Source: Asaia krungthepensis NRIC 0535 (GTDB lineage: Bacteria; Pseudomonadota; Alphaproteobacteria; Acetobacterales; Acetobacteraceae). Taken from it: a stretch of DNA of 46,449 nt. Each line of letters opens with the position of its first letter. Within the stretch, counting starts at the first letter, position 1. This document shows positions 16,564-23,634 of the stretch, piece after piece. The stretch is taken from the NCBI RefSeq assembly GCF_025995175.1, contig NZ_BAPV01000007.1, positions 1 to 46,449 on the forward strand, written 5' to 3'. The notes beneath the pieces are model-generated. The model ran no database searches, had not been told where the DNA came from, and saw nothing but the letters and a program-made list of their open reading frames with translations. Made by a program: the position numbers and the translations under genes.

Positions 16564-17060
16564 TTAGGACTTACGACCAGACATGAGGATCACAGCACAG
16601 CAAACAAACGACAGGAGCGAGATCGGGCCTCTGTCCGAGCGTCTGGAGCTACGGTGCCAGTCTTTGAGACTGCCGGACATACTTTCAACGCGTTGACGTC
16701 GCCGTTACCCACACCTGTGGTGACGGGACGGCCTCGTGCGCGAGTTCCAGTTTCCATACGGAGTACCATCGCTCCTTCTTCCAGTCATTTTCGGAAGCAG
16801 TCAGGGTCATATCCTCGGTCGGACAAATGCCGTTGTGACCGCAGGAGAAGTGTCACGCAGGGCTTCGACATCTGCTTGATTTCCGATCGAGGTGACTCTC
16901 GCGAGGAAGCTGCACGGTTTGCCGTTCCTGTACGCCGCGTGCAAATCCATGCCCATGACGTTTCCAAAGCGGCCTCTTCGTCCAGCCTTCATCGCTTTGA
17001 AGTCTGCAGGCTGCGAAGGCCATACAGAGCGTTTCCAGGCAGTTCGTATTGATCATGGTG
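16564..17060 (-). pseudogene. decayed IS5-family transposase
   Basis: On the minus strand three separate frames carry pieces of an IS5-type DDE transposase in the right order. First comes GRRGRFGNV...DLHAAYRNGKPC, similar to the Gly-rich block before the second catalytic region. Next is LSDRGYDPDCFRK, matching ADRGYDADWFR. Last is SMSGSLKDWHRSSRRSDRGP, matching FGRLKDWRRVATRYDRCP, followed by a stop at 16564-16566. Frameshifts and stops break it, so it cannot make a working enzyme. The 5' boundary is approximate and I could not identify terminal inverted repeats. Confidence 0.7.
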
Positions 17061-17605
17061 GCCCAGCCGGGTCATCGTCAGGTCGTTTGTCACCCTGGAG
17101 AACGCCCCTTTGACATCGCGGCATTCCAAAAAATTTTTGCGTCGGCTCAGATTCCTTGTGGGGCACCACGTGCGCGTAATCCGTTACGCATTATAAAAAT
17201 AATCCCGCTCAACGCATGCCATTCAGCAACCCAGGGCCTCAGCATAACTCCCCGGGAAAATTAGATCGAAGCGCCTGATCTGCTTCTCCGGCCACCGATA
17301 CCGGCTATCCGTTTCGAGTTACCTTGCTTAGACGCGACCGAGTCTTTCCGCCTCGAGCACAGGGGCTTGAGCCCGAAAATGTAACGTTTTTTCGATAAGA
17401 TCACCGCATCGATACAGCGCTTCGCTACTATATTGCACGCGCTCAAAACCGTAGCCAGATATCCATATTCTGTAACAGGAATGCAACGTCCCACTAACGA
17501 TGTATCTCACGTAAATATTACAAAGTTATGTGCAATTCAAAATTACTTTCTTAGCCCCCTCGTGACCGGTAGCTAACGTCTCCTCTGTTTCTGTGGCGGG
17601 ATGTG
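17061..17605. other. AT-rich gene-free stretch
   Basis: About 545 bases between the transposase relic and the next gene. It is clearly more AT-rich than its surroundings, especially from about 17380 to 17580. Short frames in it show no recognisable protein. The promoter for the gene at 17606 is expected here. Composition and the adjacent relic suggest acquired or eroding DNA. Confidence 0.5.
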
Positions 17606-18931
17606 ATGGCTGTTATCTATGAAGGCGAGGATCTGGTCGTCCACGAGACAGACGGCGACAGCGATTACGCTGTCATCACTTTCGGTGCAGCCGATCATTG
17701 CCCACATGCCACTACAGAATTCTATGCCCAGGCACCGCTGCGGGTAAACAACATCAAAAGCATCGGAATATGCACCAAGAAGCAGGACTGGTTCATTTCG
17801 CCTGAAACCGACCGGGTTATCGCGCTCATCAATGAAAAACTGGCTGCTTATACCAATCGCGTGGTCATGGGTTTCTCCATGGGCGCTCATCCAGCGCTGA
17901 AATGGTCACGTCGCCTTCAGGCCACCTCCGTTTTCGCCATGGTGCCCAAATATTCCCTCGATCCGGACCTATGCTGGATCGAGGAACGCTATGTTCGGGA
18001 TTATTTCACCGACTCAATGAAAGGCATGCATATCGCTCCGGAGGATGTGGGTGGCAGGGTGTTCATCACCTATGATCCGGAACACAAGCTCGACTGCTAT
18101 CATGCAGAGCTGATCGCTGCGAAGCTGCCAGATCGCGACATCACGATGATCAAAAGCTTCCACACCGAGCATGAGATTCCGCAGGCCTATAAGGGACGCC
18201 ATAAATTCCGCCGCGTCATGACAGCGCTGGCCAACGGCACACGTCGGGATGTTGTCCGCACATTTTCACAGGAACGGCGTACGAGTCTGCTCAACCTGGA
18301 GGTTCTGATTCGTCGGAATACCCCCAAACATCCGAGGCGGGCATTCCAGGCGCTCACAGCGCGAGCCATCGATCAGCACGATAATCTCAAGCCCATCTTC
18401 GGGCGTGTCTGGGAATTGGCCCGTCTTTCACACCGGCTTTCAGAAGCAGGATTTTTCGAACAGGCGCTGACCTGCCGGAATCTTCCCCTGCTCTATCTCC
18501 GATTCGGCCAGGCACTGGATCAGGAGCAGCGCAGCCAGAGGGCCCGACAGCATTTTGCTGATGCGCCGCTTGGTTTTCACGGACATCTGCTATGCTATGA
18601 CATTGAGAAAAAGGCGTTCATCGGCCGTGACCTTTACGGAGGAAGCATGGCCCATCCGCTCGTCAAAATAAGGCATTTTGCTGGCAAGCTGCTGCTGGAA
18701 GCGAAAATCGGGGAGGAGACTGCCTATCTTTACGAGAAAGATGGCCAGATTCTCATGTCTGATGACCGACGGGATTCAGGATTTGTGCTCGAGAAAAGCG
18801 CCCGGAACGCCCATCATCATATCCGATCACGACTCGGATATCTCTCTTCGCATCCCTACGGGCACTATGACCTGCGTGCGACGAACAAGCTGGAATGGGA
18901 GGAATACGCCATTCCGTCCGAATGGCGCTGA
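17606..18931 (+). CDS. unrecognised protein with alpha/beta-hydrolase-like N-terminal half
   Basis: A 441-residue protein that I cannot assign. The first 210 residues look like an alpha/beta hydrolase: a strand YAVITFG, the nucleophile elbow GFSMGA with Ser91, a candidate acid in ITYDPEHKLD (Asp157 or Asp163), and a candidate His in SFHTEHEI (186 or 189). A helical linker with charged and tetratricopeptide-like residues follows. The last 115 residues (GFHGHLLCYDIEKKAFIGRDL to the end) look like a beta-trefoil or fascin-type module, by inference only. No signal peptide is present. The start is ATG 17606 with GGCGGG 5 bases upstream; GTG 17603 adds one residue. It lies beside the IS relic and AT-rich DNA. 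Confidence 0.72.
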   Translation: MAVIYEGEDLVVHETDGDSDYAVITFGAADHCPHATTEFYAQAPLRVNNIKSIGICTKKQDWFISPETDRVIALINEKLAAYTNRVVMGFSMGAHPALKWSRRLQATSVFAMVPKYSLDPDLCWIEERYVRDYFTDSMKGMHIAPEDVGGRVFITYDPEHKLDCYHAELIAAKLPDRDITMIKSFHTEHEIPQAYKGRHKFRRVMTALANGTRRDVVRTFSQERRTSLLNLEVLIRRNTPKHPRRAFQALTARAIDQHDNLKPIFGRVWELARLSHRLSEAGFFEQALTCRNLPLLYLRFGQALDQEQRSQRARQHFADAPLGFHGHLLCYDIEKKAFIGRDLYGGSMAHPLVKIRHFAGKLLLEAKIGEETAYLYEKDGQILMSDDRRDSGFVLEKSARNAHHHIRSRLGYLSSHPYGHYDLRATNKLEWEEYAIPSEWR

Positions 18932-19001
18932 TCAAGCCTTGGGCGCCGTTCCACTCGAATCTGTGAGGTTATAACTCAGACCAGTTCATCTCGTGGAGCA
19001 A

Positions 19002-19023
19002 GACGGGAAGATTCCTCCCCGTC
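19002..19023. terminator. weak hairpin between convergent genes
   Basis: GACGGG (19002-19007) pairs with CCCGTC (19018-19023) between the convergent genes ending at 18931 and 19050. No clear T-run follows on either side, so this is only a possible terminator. Confidence 0.3.
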
Positions 19024-19049
19024 TCCATGCAGCATGCCCGGATACGCAA

Positions 19050-19469
19050 TCAGGGTTTTGGCCAGCCCGTAGCAGGTCGGTCAAAATGGGACAGCAGATC
19101 CTGATCGGGGATATTCGTCAGATCCTTACTTTCGCTCTTGATCAGCTTCTTGCTGGTGGCCTTGGAGAGATGCTCACGGATATCATGGAGCACATGGGGT
19201 GCGGCTGCCAGAATCAGTCCTTCGAGGGCGGCGTTGGATGACAGGGCAGAGTCGATTTCTTCTGCAATCTGCCGTGCAAAGCGTTCCTTGACCTGCACCT
19301 TGGGGTCGGAACGGGGCTCCTTGATGGATGCCACATCGCCAGCGGCGTCGGCTCCCTTGTCATGGGCACCAAAGCGCTGGATGGTACGCATCTGCTGGCC
19401 ATCATAGCGCAGAAAGCGGGCTTTTTCCCCGTCGCAAACTGCGTAAAGTACCGGGTCCTGAACGGCCAT
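19050..19469 (-). CDS. host-attachment/BaeRF-type protein
   Basis: A 139-residue protein of the family annotated as required for attachment to host cells, now grouped with archaeal/bacterial release-factor-like (baeRF) domains. The pattern is VLYAVCDGEKARFLRYDG at the start, then EPRSDPKVQVKERFARQIAEEID, LEGLILAAAPHVLHDIREHLSKAT and the final SKDLTNIPDQDLLSHF. The ATG at 19469 was chosen because AGGAG lies 7 bases upstream; the frame continues further back without support. The function of chromosomal copies outside Agrobacterium is unclear. Confidence 0.8.
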   Translation of the reverse strand: MAVQDPVLYAVCDGEKARFLRYDGQQMRTIQRFGAHDKGADAAGDVASIKEPRSDPKVQVKERFARQIAEEIDSALSSNAALEGLILAAAPHVLHDIREHLSKATSKKLIKSESKDLTNIPDQDLLSHFDRPATGWPKP

Positions 19470-19548
19470 AAAACGTCTCCTTTGTTCTATATCCGGAAAC
19501 GTTTTCATGTAATTCAGGTTTCTATCTACACGGTTACTTGACTATCTG

Positions 19549-20421
19549 TCATGAAGATAGGGCAAGGGCCTGATGGATCATCTCCCAGGAATTCCGGTCA
19601 GGGGCATAGAGTAGTCCCCGGCCCGGTACAGCCGCGTGATAAGGGGCACCATTCAGACGTGCGCCATAGCTGCCGGCCTCGTGCATGAGAAGCCATCCAG
19701 GGCAATGATCCCAGAGGCAGGTACGGCTATAGGCCAGCACGTGACCATGACCTGAGGCGACCATGCGATATTCATGTGCAGCGCAACGCAGATCCCACAA
19801 ACCGGTCATCGACCGCAGATTATGGTCGGCCAGGGCAGTATCGCCCAAGGGCAGGGTGCGCCAGGCAATCTTTCCCGTCACTTCCCTGATCGAGGCGAAC
19901 GGAGATGCTGCGCGAAGTGGCGTGATGCTGCCCGTATCGTCCTCCAGCCACGCCCCTTCGCCACGCAGGGCAAGAGCGCACGATCCGGTCACCGGATCAT
20001 GAATGACGCTTGCTACGGGAATACCCCTGTCAAGCACGGCGAGCATGACGCCGAAAACGGGTAACCCTGCGGCGTAATTTGCTGTGCCATCGATCGGATC
20101 GATCGTCACCGCGAGGGGAGCCTTGCCTGCCTCATCAATCAGATGCGGATGAGCGCTGCAGCGCTCCTCCCCCACAAGGAGAGCGTCCGGCAGCAGGCGC
20201 CGGATACGATTTGCGATAAACTCCTCGGCCAGAAGGTCAGCAACAGTGACGAGATCCGATGGCGAGGTCTTGGTCCGGATCTCGCCCTCCGAAAGCCTGC
20301 CGAAACGCGGCATGATGATCCGCGTCGCCGCATCACGGGCGATGTTCGCGAGGTCTTCTAGAAGACGGCGATCAATCACCGATGGCGGTTCATTGACCGT
20401 GATGTCCTCACCCTTGATCAA
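19549..20421 (-). CDS. inositol monophosphatase family protein
   Basis: A 290-residue Mg-dependent phosphatase of the inositol monophosphatase/histidinol-phosphatase superfamily. Metal and substrate motifs are VGEE (Glu ligands), DPIDGTANYAAG (the DPxDGTxN signature), and WDHCPGWLLMHEAG, corresponding to the WDxAAG motif with Cys-Pro-Gly in place of Ala-Ala-Gly. The start is TTG at 20421, supported by GGGAGGGG 5 bases upstream. It follows hflX on the same strand 56 bases downstream. The substrate could be inositol phosphate, histidinol phosphate or PAP; motifs do not decide. Confidence 0.85.
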   Translation of the reverse strand: MIKGEDITVNEPPSVIDRRLLEDLANIARDAATRIIMPRFGRLSEGEIRTKTSPSDLVTVADLLAEEFIANRIRRLLPDALLVGEERCSAHPHLIDEAGKAPLAVTIDPIDGTANYAAGLPVFGVMLAVLDRGIPVASVIHDPVTGSCALALRGEGAWLEDDTGSITPLRAASPFASIREVTGKIAWRTLPLGDTALADHNLRSMTGLWDLRCAAHEYRMVASGHGHVLAYSRTCLWDHCPGWLLMHEAGSYGARLNGAPYHAAVPGRGLLYAPDRNSWEMIHQALALSS

Positions 20422-20477
20422 TACGCCCCTCCCGAAGAACGACAGTCGCTCTTTCGAAAGCCAGTATCATGAGGATT

Positions 20478-21788
20478 TCAGGCAGATACAAGGCAATCCG
20501 GGTAGAGCTGGCCAAAGCGTGACCGGTCCTGCTCGAAAAGGCGGACATCGAGCGTGATCTCTGTCTCCCTGTCGAGACGTTCGAGCACTTCGCCATGCTC
20601 ATACAGCCAGGCAAGAGCCGCCCCGTTGCTGATATCGAGGCTGACGCGCGTCAGGCTCATCGACGCCGTCATATGCTGGTCGAGCATGGAATAGAGATTT
20701 GGCAATCCTTCACCCGTCATGGCCGAAATCGCCACGCAGCCCGGATGGCGTGGAACGGCTTCAATTCCACCGATCAGATCGGCCTTGTTCAGAACCTCGA
20801 TCGTTCTCTCAGGCCAGTTTTCGTCGAGCATGCCATCGCGCACCATGCCATCGAGCACGTTGATCACGTCTGCGCGCTGCGCGGCACTGTCAGGATGCGC
20901 GATGTCACGGACATGCAGGATGATATCGGCCTCGGCAACTTCCTCGAGCGTGGCACGGAAAGCGGCCACAAGCTCTGTAGGCAGTTCGCTGATGAACCCC
21001 ACAGTGTCGGAGAGAATGACACGACGCCCCGAAGGAAGGCGCAAACCGCGCATGGTCGGGTCGAGTGTCGCGAAAAGCTGGTCCTGCGCGTGAACGGCTG
21101 ATCCGGTCAGAGCATTGAAGAGCGTCGATTTTCCCGCATTGGTGTACCCCACCAGCGCCACAACGGGGAATGGCACCTTCTTGCGCGCGGAACGATGCAG
21201 GCCACGCGTACGGCGTACCTGATCCAGGTCCTTGCGCAAACGTACCAGACGCTCGTCGATCATGCGGCGATCTGCTTCGATCTGCGTCTCGCCCGGACCG
21301 CCCAGAAACCCGAAGCCGCCGCGCTGGCGCTCGAGATGGGTCCAAAGCCTGACAAGGCGCGAACGCTGATATTCGAGATGCGCCAATTCGACCTGGAGGA
21401 CGCCTTCACGCGTTGCGGCTCTGGCACCGAAAATGTCGAGAATGAGCCCGGTGCGATCGAGCACCTTGCAGTTGAGAGCCTTTTCCAGATTGCGTTGCTG
21501 CCCCGGAGAGAGCTTGGCATCGACAATCATGACCTTGACGTCGTTATCCTGCACCAGCTCCGCGAGCTGCTCTACCTGCCCCTTGCCGAAAAGCGTTGCA
21601 GGCCGCACCGCCCTTATGGCGAGCACTGCCTGACGCACCACAACGAGCCCGATAGACGATGTCAGCCCGACAGCCTCCTCAAGCCTCGCCTCGGCGGCCC
21701 GGAACTCGTCGCCGGGAGTCGGCTTGGTCCAGGGAAGAATGACCGCAGCGCGGGTTGCGGGGGGCGTCGTACTGGTCGTCACTGACAC
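20478..21788 (-). CDS. hflX: GTPase HflX
   Basis: HflX is a ribosome-associated GTPase that splits stalled 70S ribosomes under stress. The 436-residue product has the N-terminal HflX domain with RPATLFGKGQVEQL and the Gly-rich FGFLGGPGETQIEADRR, then the G domain: GYTNAGKST (G1), DTVGFI (G3) and NKAD (G4). It starts with GTG at 21788, 21 bases after the hfq stop, with AGGAG about 13 bases upstream. The hfq-hflX pairing is conserved across Proteobacteria. Confidence 0.96.
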   Translation of the reverse strand: MSVTTSTTPPATRAAVILPWTKPTPGDEFRAAEARLEEAVGLTSSIGLVVVRQAVLAIRAVRPATLFGKGQVEQLAELVQDNDVKVMIVDAKLSPGQQRNLEKALNCKVLDRTGLILDIFGARAATREGVLQVELAHLEYQRSRLVRLWTHLERQRGGFGFLGGPGETQIEADRRMIDERLVRLRKDLDQVRRTRGLHRSARKKVPFPVVALVGYTNAGKSTLFNALTGSAVHAQDQLFATLDPTMRGLRLPSGRRVILSDTVGFISELPTELVAAFRATLEEVAEADIILHVRDIAHPDSAAQRADVINVLDGMVRDGMLDENWPERTIEVLNKADLIGGIEAVPRHPGCVAISAMTGEGLPNLYSMLDQHMTASMSLTRVSLDISNGAALAWLYEHGEVLERLDRETEITLDVRLFEQDRSRFGQLYPDCLVSA

Positions 21789-21809
21789 GTTTGCTGGAAA
21801 CTCCTGACG

Positions 21810-22103
21810 TTACAGACCCATATCGCCGTCAGGGGCAAAAAGTGCCAGGGGGGCGACGGGCATGATCGTGCTTACGGCATGCTTGTAGACAAGCTGCGTG
21901 TGGCCGTCACGACGGAGAATGATCGTCTCATGATCAAATCGGGGTATGACGCCCTGAAGCTTGACGCCATTGACGAGGAACACGGTCACCGGGAGACCAT
22001 GCTGTTGCAGGTGCTGGAGAAAAAGGTCCTGTACGCTCTCCTCCTGCGGGAACTCAGCATATGGGACGTTCTGGGTCGACGGGGTGGGATTTGCTCTGGC
22101 CAA
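21810..22103 (-). CDS. hfq: RNA chaperone Hfq
   Basis: Hfq is the Sm-like hexameric RNA chaperone that pairs small RNAs with mRNAs. The 97-residue product carries the Sm1 motif ([28 protein letters not shown]) and the Sm2 motif [10 protein letters not shown]. It has a 20-residue N-terminal extension ([10 protein letters not shown]...) and a short C-terminal tail. The only plausible start is TTG at 22103, preceded by a purine-rich GAAGAAGAG with no strong Shine-Dalgarno. This weak start may limit expression. hflX follows on the same transcript, ntrX lies upstream, and a small CCCC/GGGG hairpin at 22139-22153 sits in the gap. Confidence 0.95.
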   Translation of the reverse strand: MARANPTPSTQNVPYAEFPQEESVQDLFLQHLQQHGLPVTVFLVNGVKLQGVIPRFDHETIILRRDGHTQLVYKHAVSTIMPVAPLALFAPDGDMGL

Positions 22104-22228
22104 GATTGCTCTTCTTCTTTTCGGGTTCTGGTAAGGTGCCCCTGATCCGGGGGTGAGAGATCAACGCGACGGATCGCCTCCGGCTTTGCGGCACTTATCT
22201 TATCTTTATTGAAATCCGGTTTCCAGAC

Positions 22229-23614
22229 TCATAACGTCCGGTCTTCAGGAGTCACACCAAGCTGCTTGAGCTTGCGATGGAGCGCGCTGCGTTCCATGCC
22301 GACAAAATTGGCGGTCCGGCTGATATTGCCCCCGAAACGCAGAAGCTGAACCTGAAGATACTGGGTTTCGAACAGATCGCGTGCCTCGCGCAGAGGCAGG
22401 GCCATTACATCGGCACCTGCATCGAGACGCGTCATCGAGGGCGCGCCCTGGCTCACCGTATTGGGCAGCATATCTGCCCTGATGAGATCCTGCCCTGCAG
22501 GCATCATGATCAGGAGGCGCTCCATGAGGTTGCGCAACTCCCTGATGTTTCCGGGCCATTCATAGGACTGCAGTGCAGCCAGCGCATCCACCGAAAGCTC
22601 GCGCGGGGCCAGACCCGCATTCTCGGCGTAACGCTGCAGGAAATGCTGGGCGAGAGACGGGATATCCTCGCGGCGCTCACGCAGGGATGGCAGGCGCAAA
22701 GGTACCACGGCCAGACGGTAATAGAGATCTTCACGAAACCGCCCGAGCGCAATTTCACCCTGCAGATCGCGATTGGTGGTGGCGATCACTCTCACATCGA
22801 CCTTGACGCGCGTCGACCCGCCCAGACGTTCGAATGTCTGATCCTGTAGGGCGCGCACGATCTTGCCTTGGGTCTCGAGCGGCATATCCGCCACTTCATC
22901 GAGCAGCAGCGTTCCCTTATGGGCGCGCTCCAGAACACCGGTACGGCGCATGACCCCGTCCGACTGTCCCTCGATCCCGAAAAGCTCTTCCTCGAACCGG
23001 TTAGGCGCCAGGGTCGCGCAGTTGAGGGCGATGAAAGGCCCCGTTCCACGCCTCGAGCGGGCATGAACCATCCGCGCCGCGATTTCCTTGCCCGAACCTG
23101 CCGGCCCAGTGATCAGAACGCGTGAATTGGTGGGGGCGACACGCTCGATCTGGCCACGCACGGCACTGATGCCGGGACCCTCGCCGAAAAGAAGTGTTTC
23201 ATTGCCGGAGCGAAGGCGAAGCTCGGCGTTTTCGCGCTCCAGACGTGCCGCCTGAAGCGCGCGCTGAACAACCACGATCAACCGATCAGCCTGAAAGGGC
23301 TTTTCGATGAAATCATAGGCGCCATGCTGCAGGCTCGACACCGCTGTTTCGATGGTGCCATGGCCAGAAATCATGACAACAGGCAGGCCGGGCTCTTCCG
23401 CCTTGATCGTCTTGAGAAGGTCTATGCCATCCAGACGCGATCCCTGCAGCCAGATATCGAGAATGACCAGGGACGGGCGACGTGCCCGGAATGCTGCCAG
23501 AGCCTGATCCGAATTTGCCGCGACACGGGTTTCATAACCTTCATCCCGAAGGAGGCCCTCAATGAGAAGCCGGATATCCGGCTCGTCATCGACGATCAGG
23601 ATTTCATGCTCCAT
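22229..23614 (-). CDS. ntrX: nitrogen/redox response regulator NtrX
   Basis: NtrX is the response regulator partner of NtrY. The 461-residue product has a receiver domain with phospho-acceptor Asp53 (VILDIW) and Lys in EKPF, an AAA+ domain with Walker A GPAGSGKE and Walker B TLLLDEV, and a C-terminal Fis-type helix-turn-helix (ISRTANFVGMERSALHRKLKQLG). The GAFTGA loop needed to contact sigma54 is missing: the segment reads GIEGQSDGVMRRTG. This is the usual state for alphaproteobacterial NtrX, which then acts without sigma54. Start 23614 was chosen because GAGGA lies 6 bases upstream; the ATG at 23620 overlaps that site. Confidence 0.93.
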   Translation of the reverse strand: MEHEILIVDDEPDIRLLIEGLLRDEGYETRVAANSDQALAAFRARRPSLVILDIWLQGSRLDGIDLLKTIKAEEPGLPVVMISGHGTIETAVSSLQHGAYDFIEKPFQADRLIVVVQRALQAARLERENAELRLRSGNETLLFGEGPGISAVRGQIERVAPTNSRVLITGPAGSGKEIAARMVHARSRRGTGPFIALNCATLAPNRFEEELFGIEGQSDGVMRRTGVLERAHKGTLLLDEVADMPLETQGKIVRALQDQTFERLGGSTRVKVDVRVIATTNRDLQGEIALGRFREDLYYRLAVVPLRLPSLRERREDIPSLAQHFLQRYAENAGLAPRELSVDALAALQSYEWPGNIRELRNLMERLLIMMPAGQDLIRADMLPNTVSQGAPSMTRLDAGADVMALPLREARDLFETQYLQVQLLRFGGNISRTANFVGMERSALHRKLKQLGVTPEDRTL

Positions 23615-23634
23615 GCGCATTCCTCATCAGACGT

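Noticed and set aside
16543-17052. 169-codon plus-strand frame over the transposase relic
   Set aside because: It is the complement of recognisable transposase fragments and has no family features.
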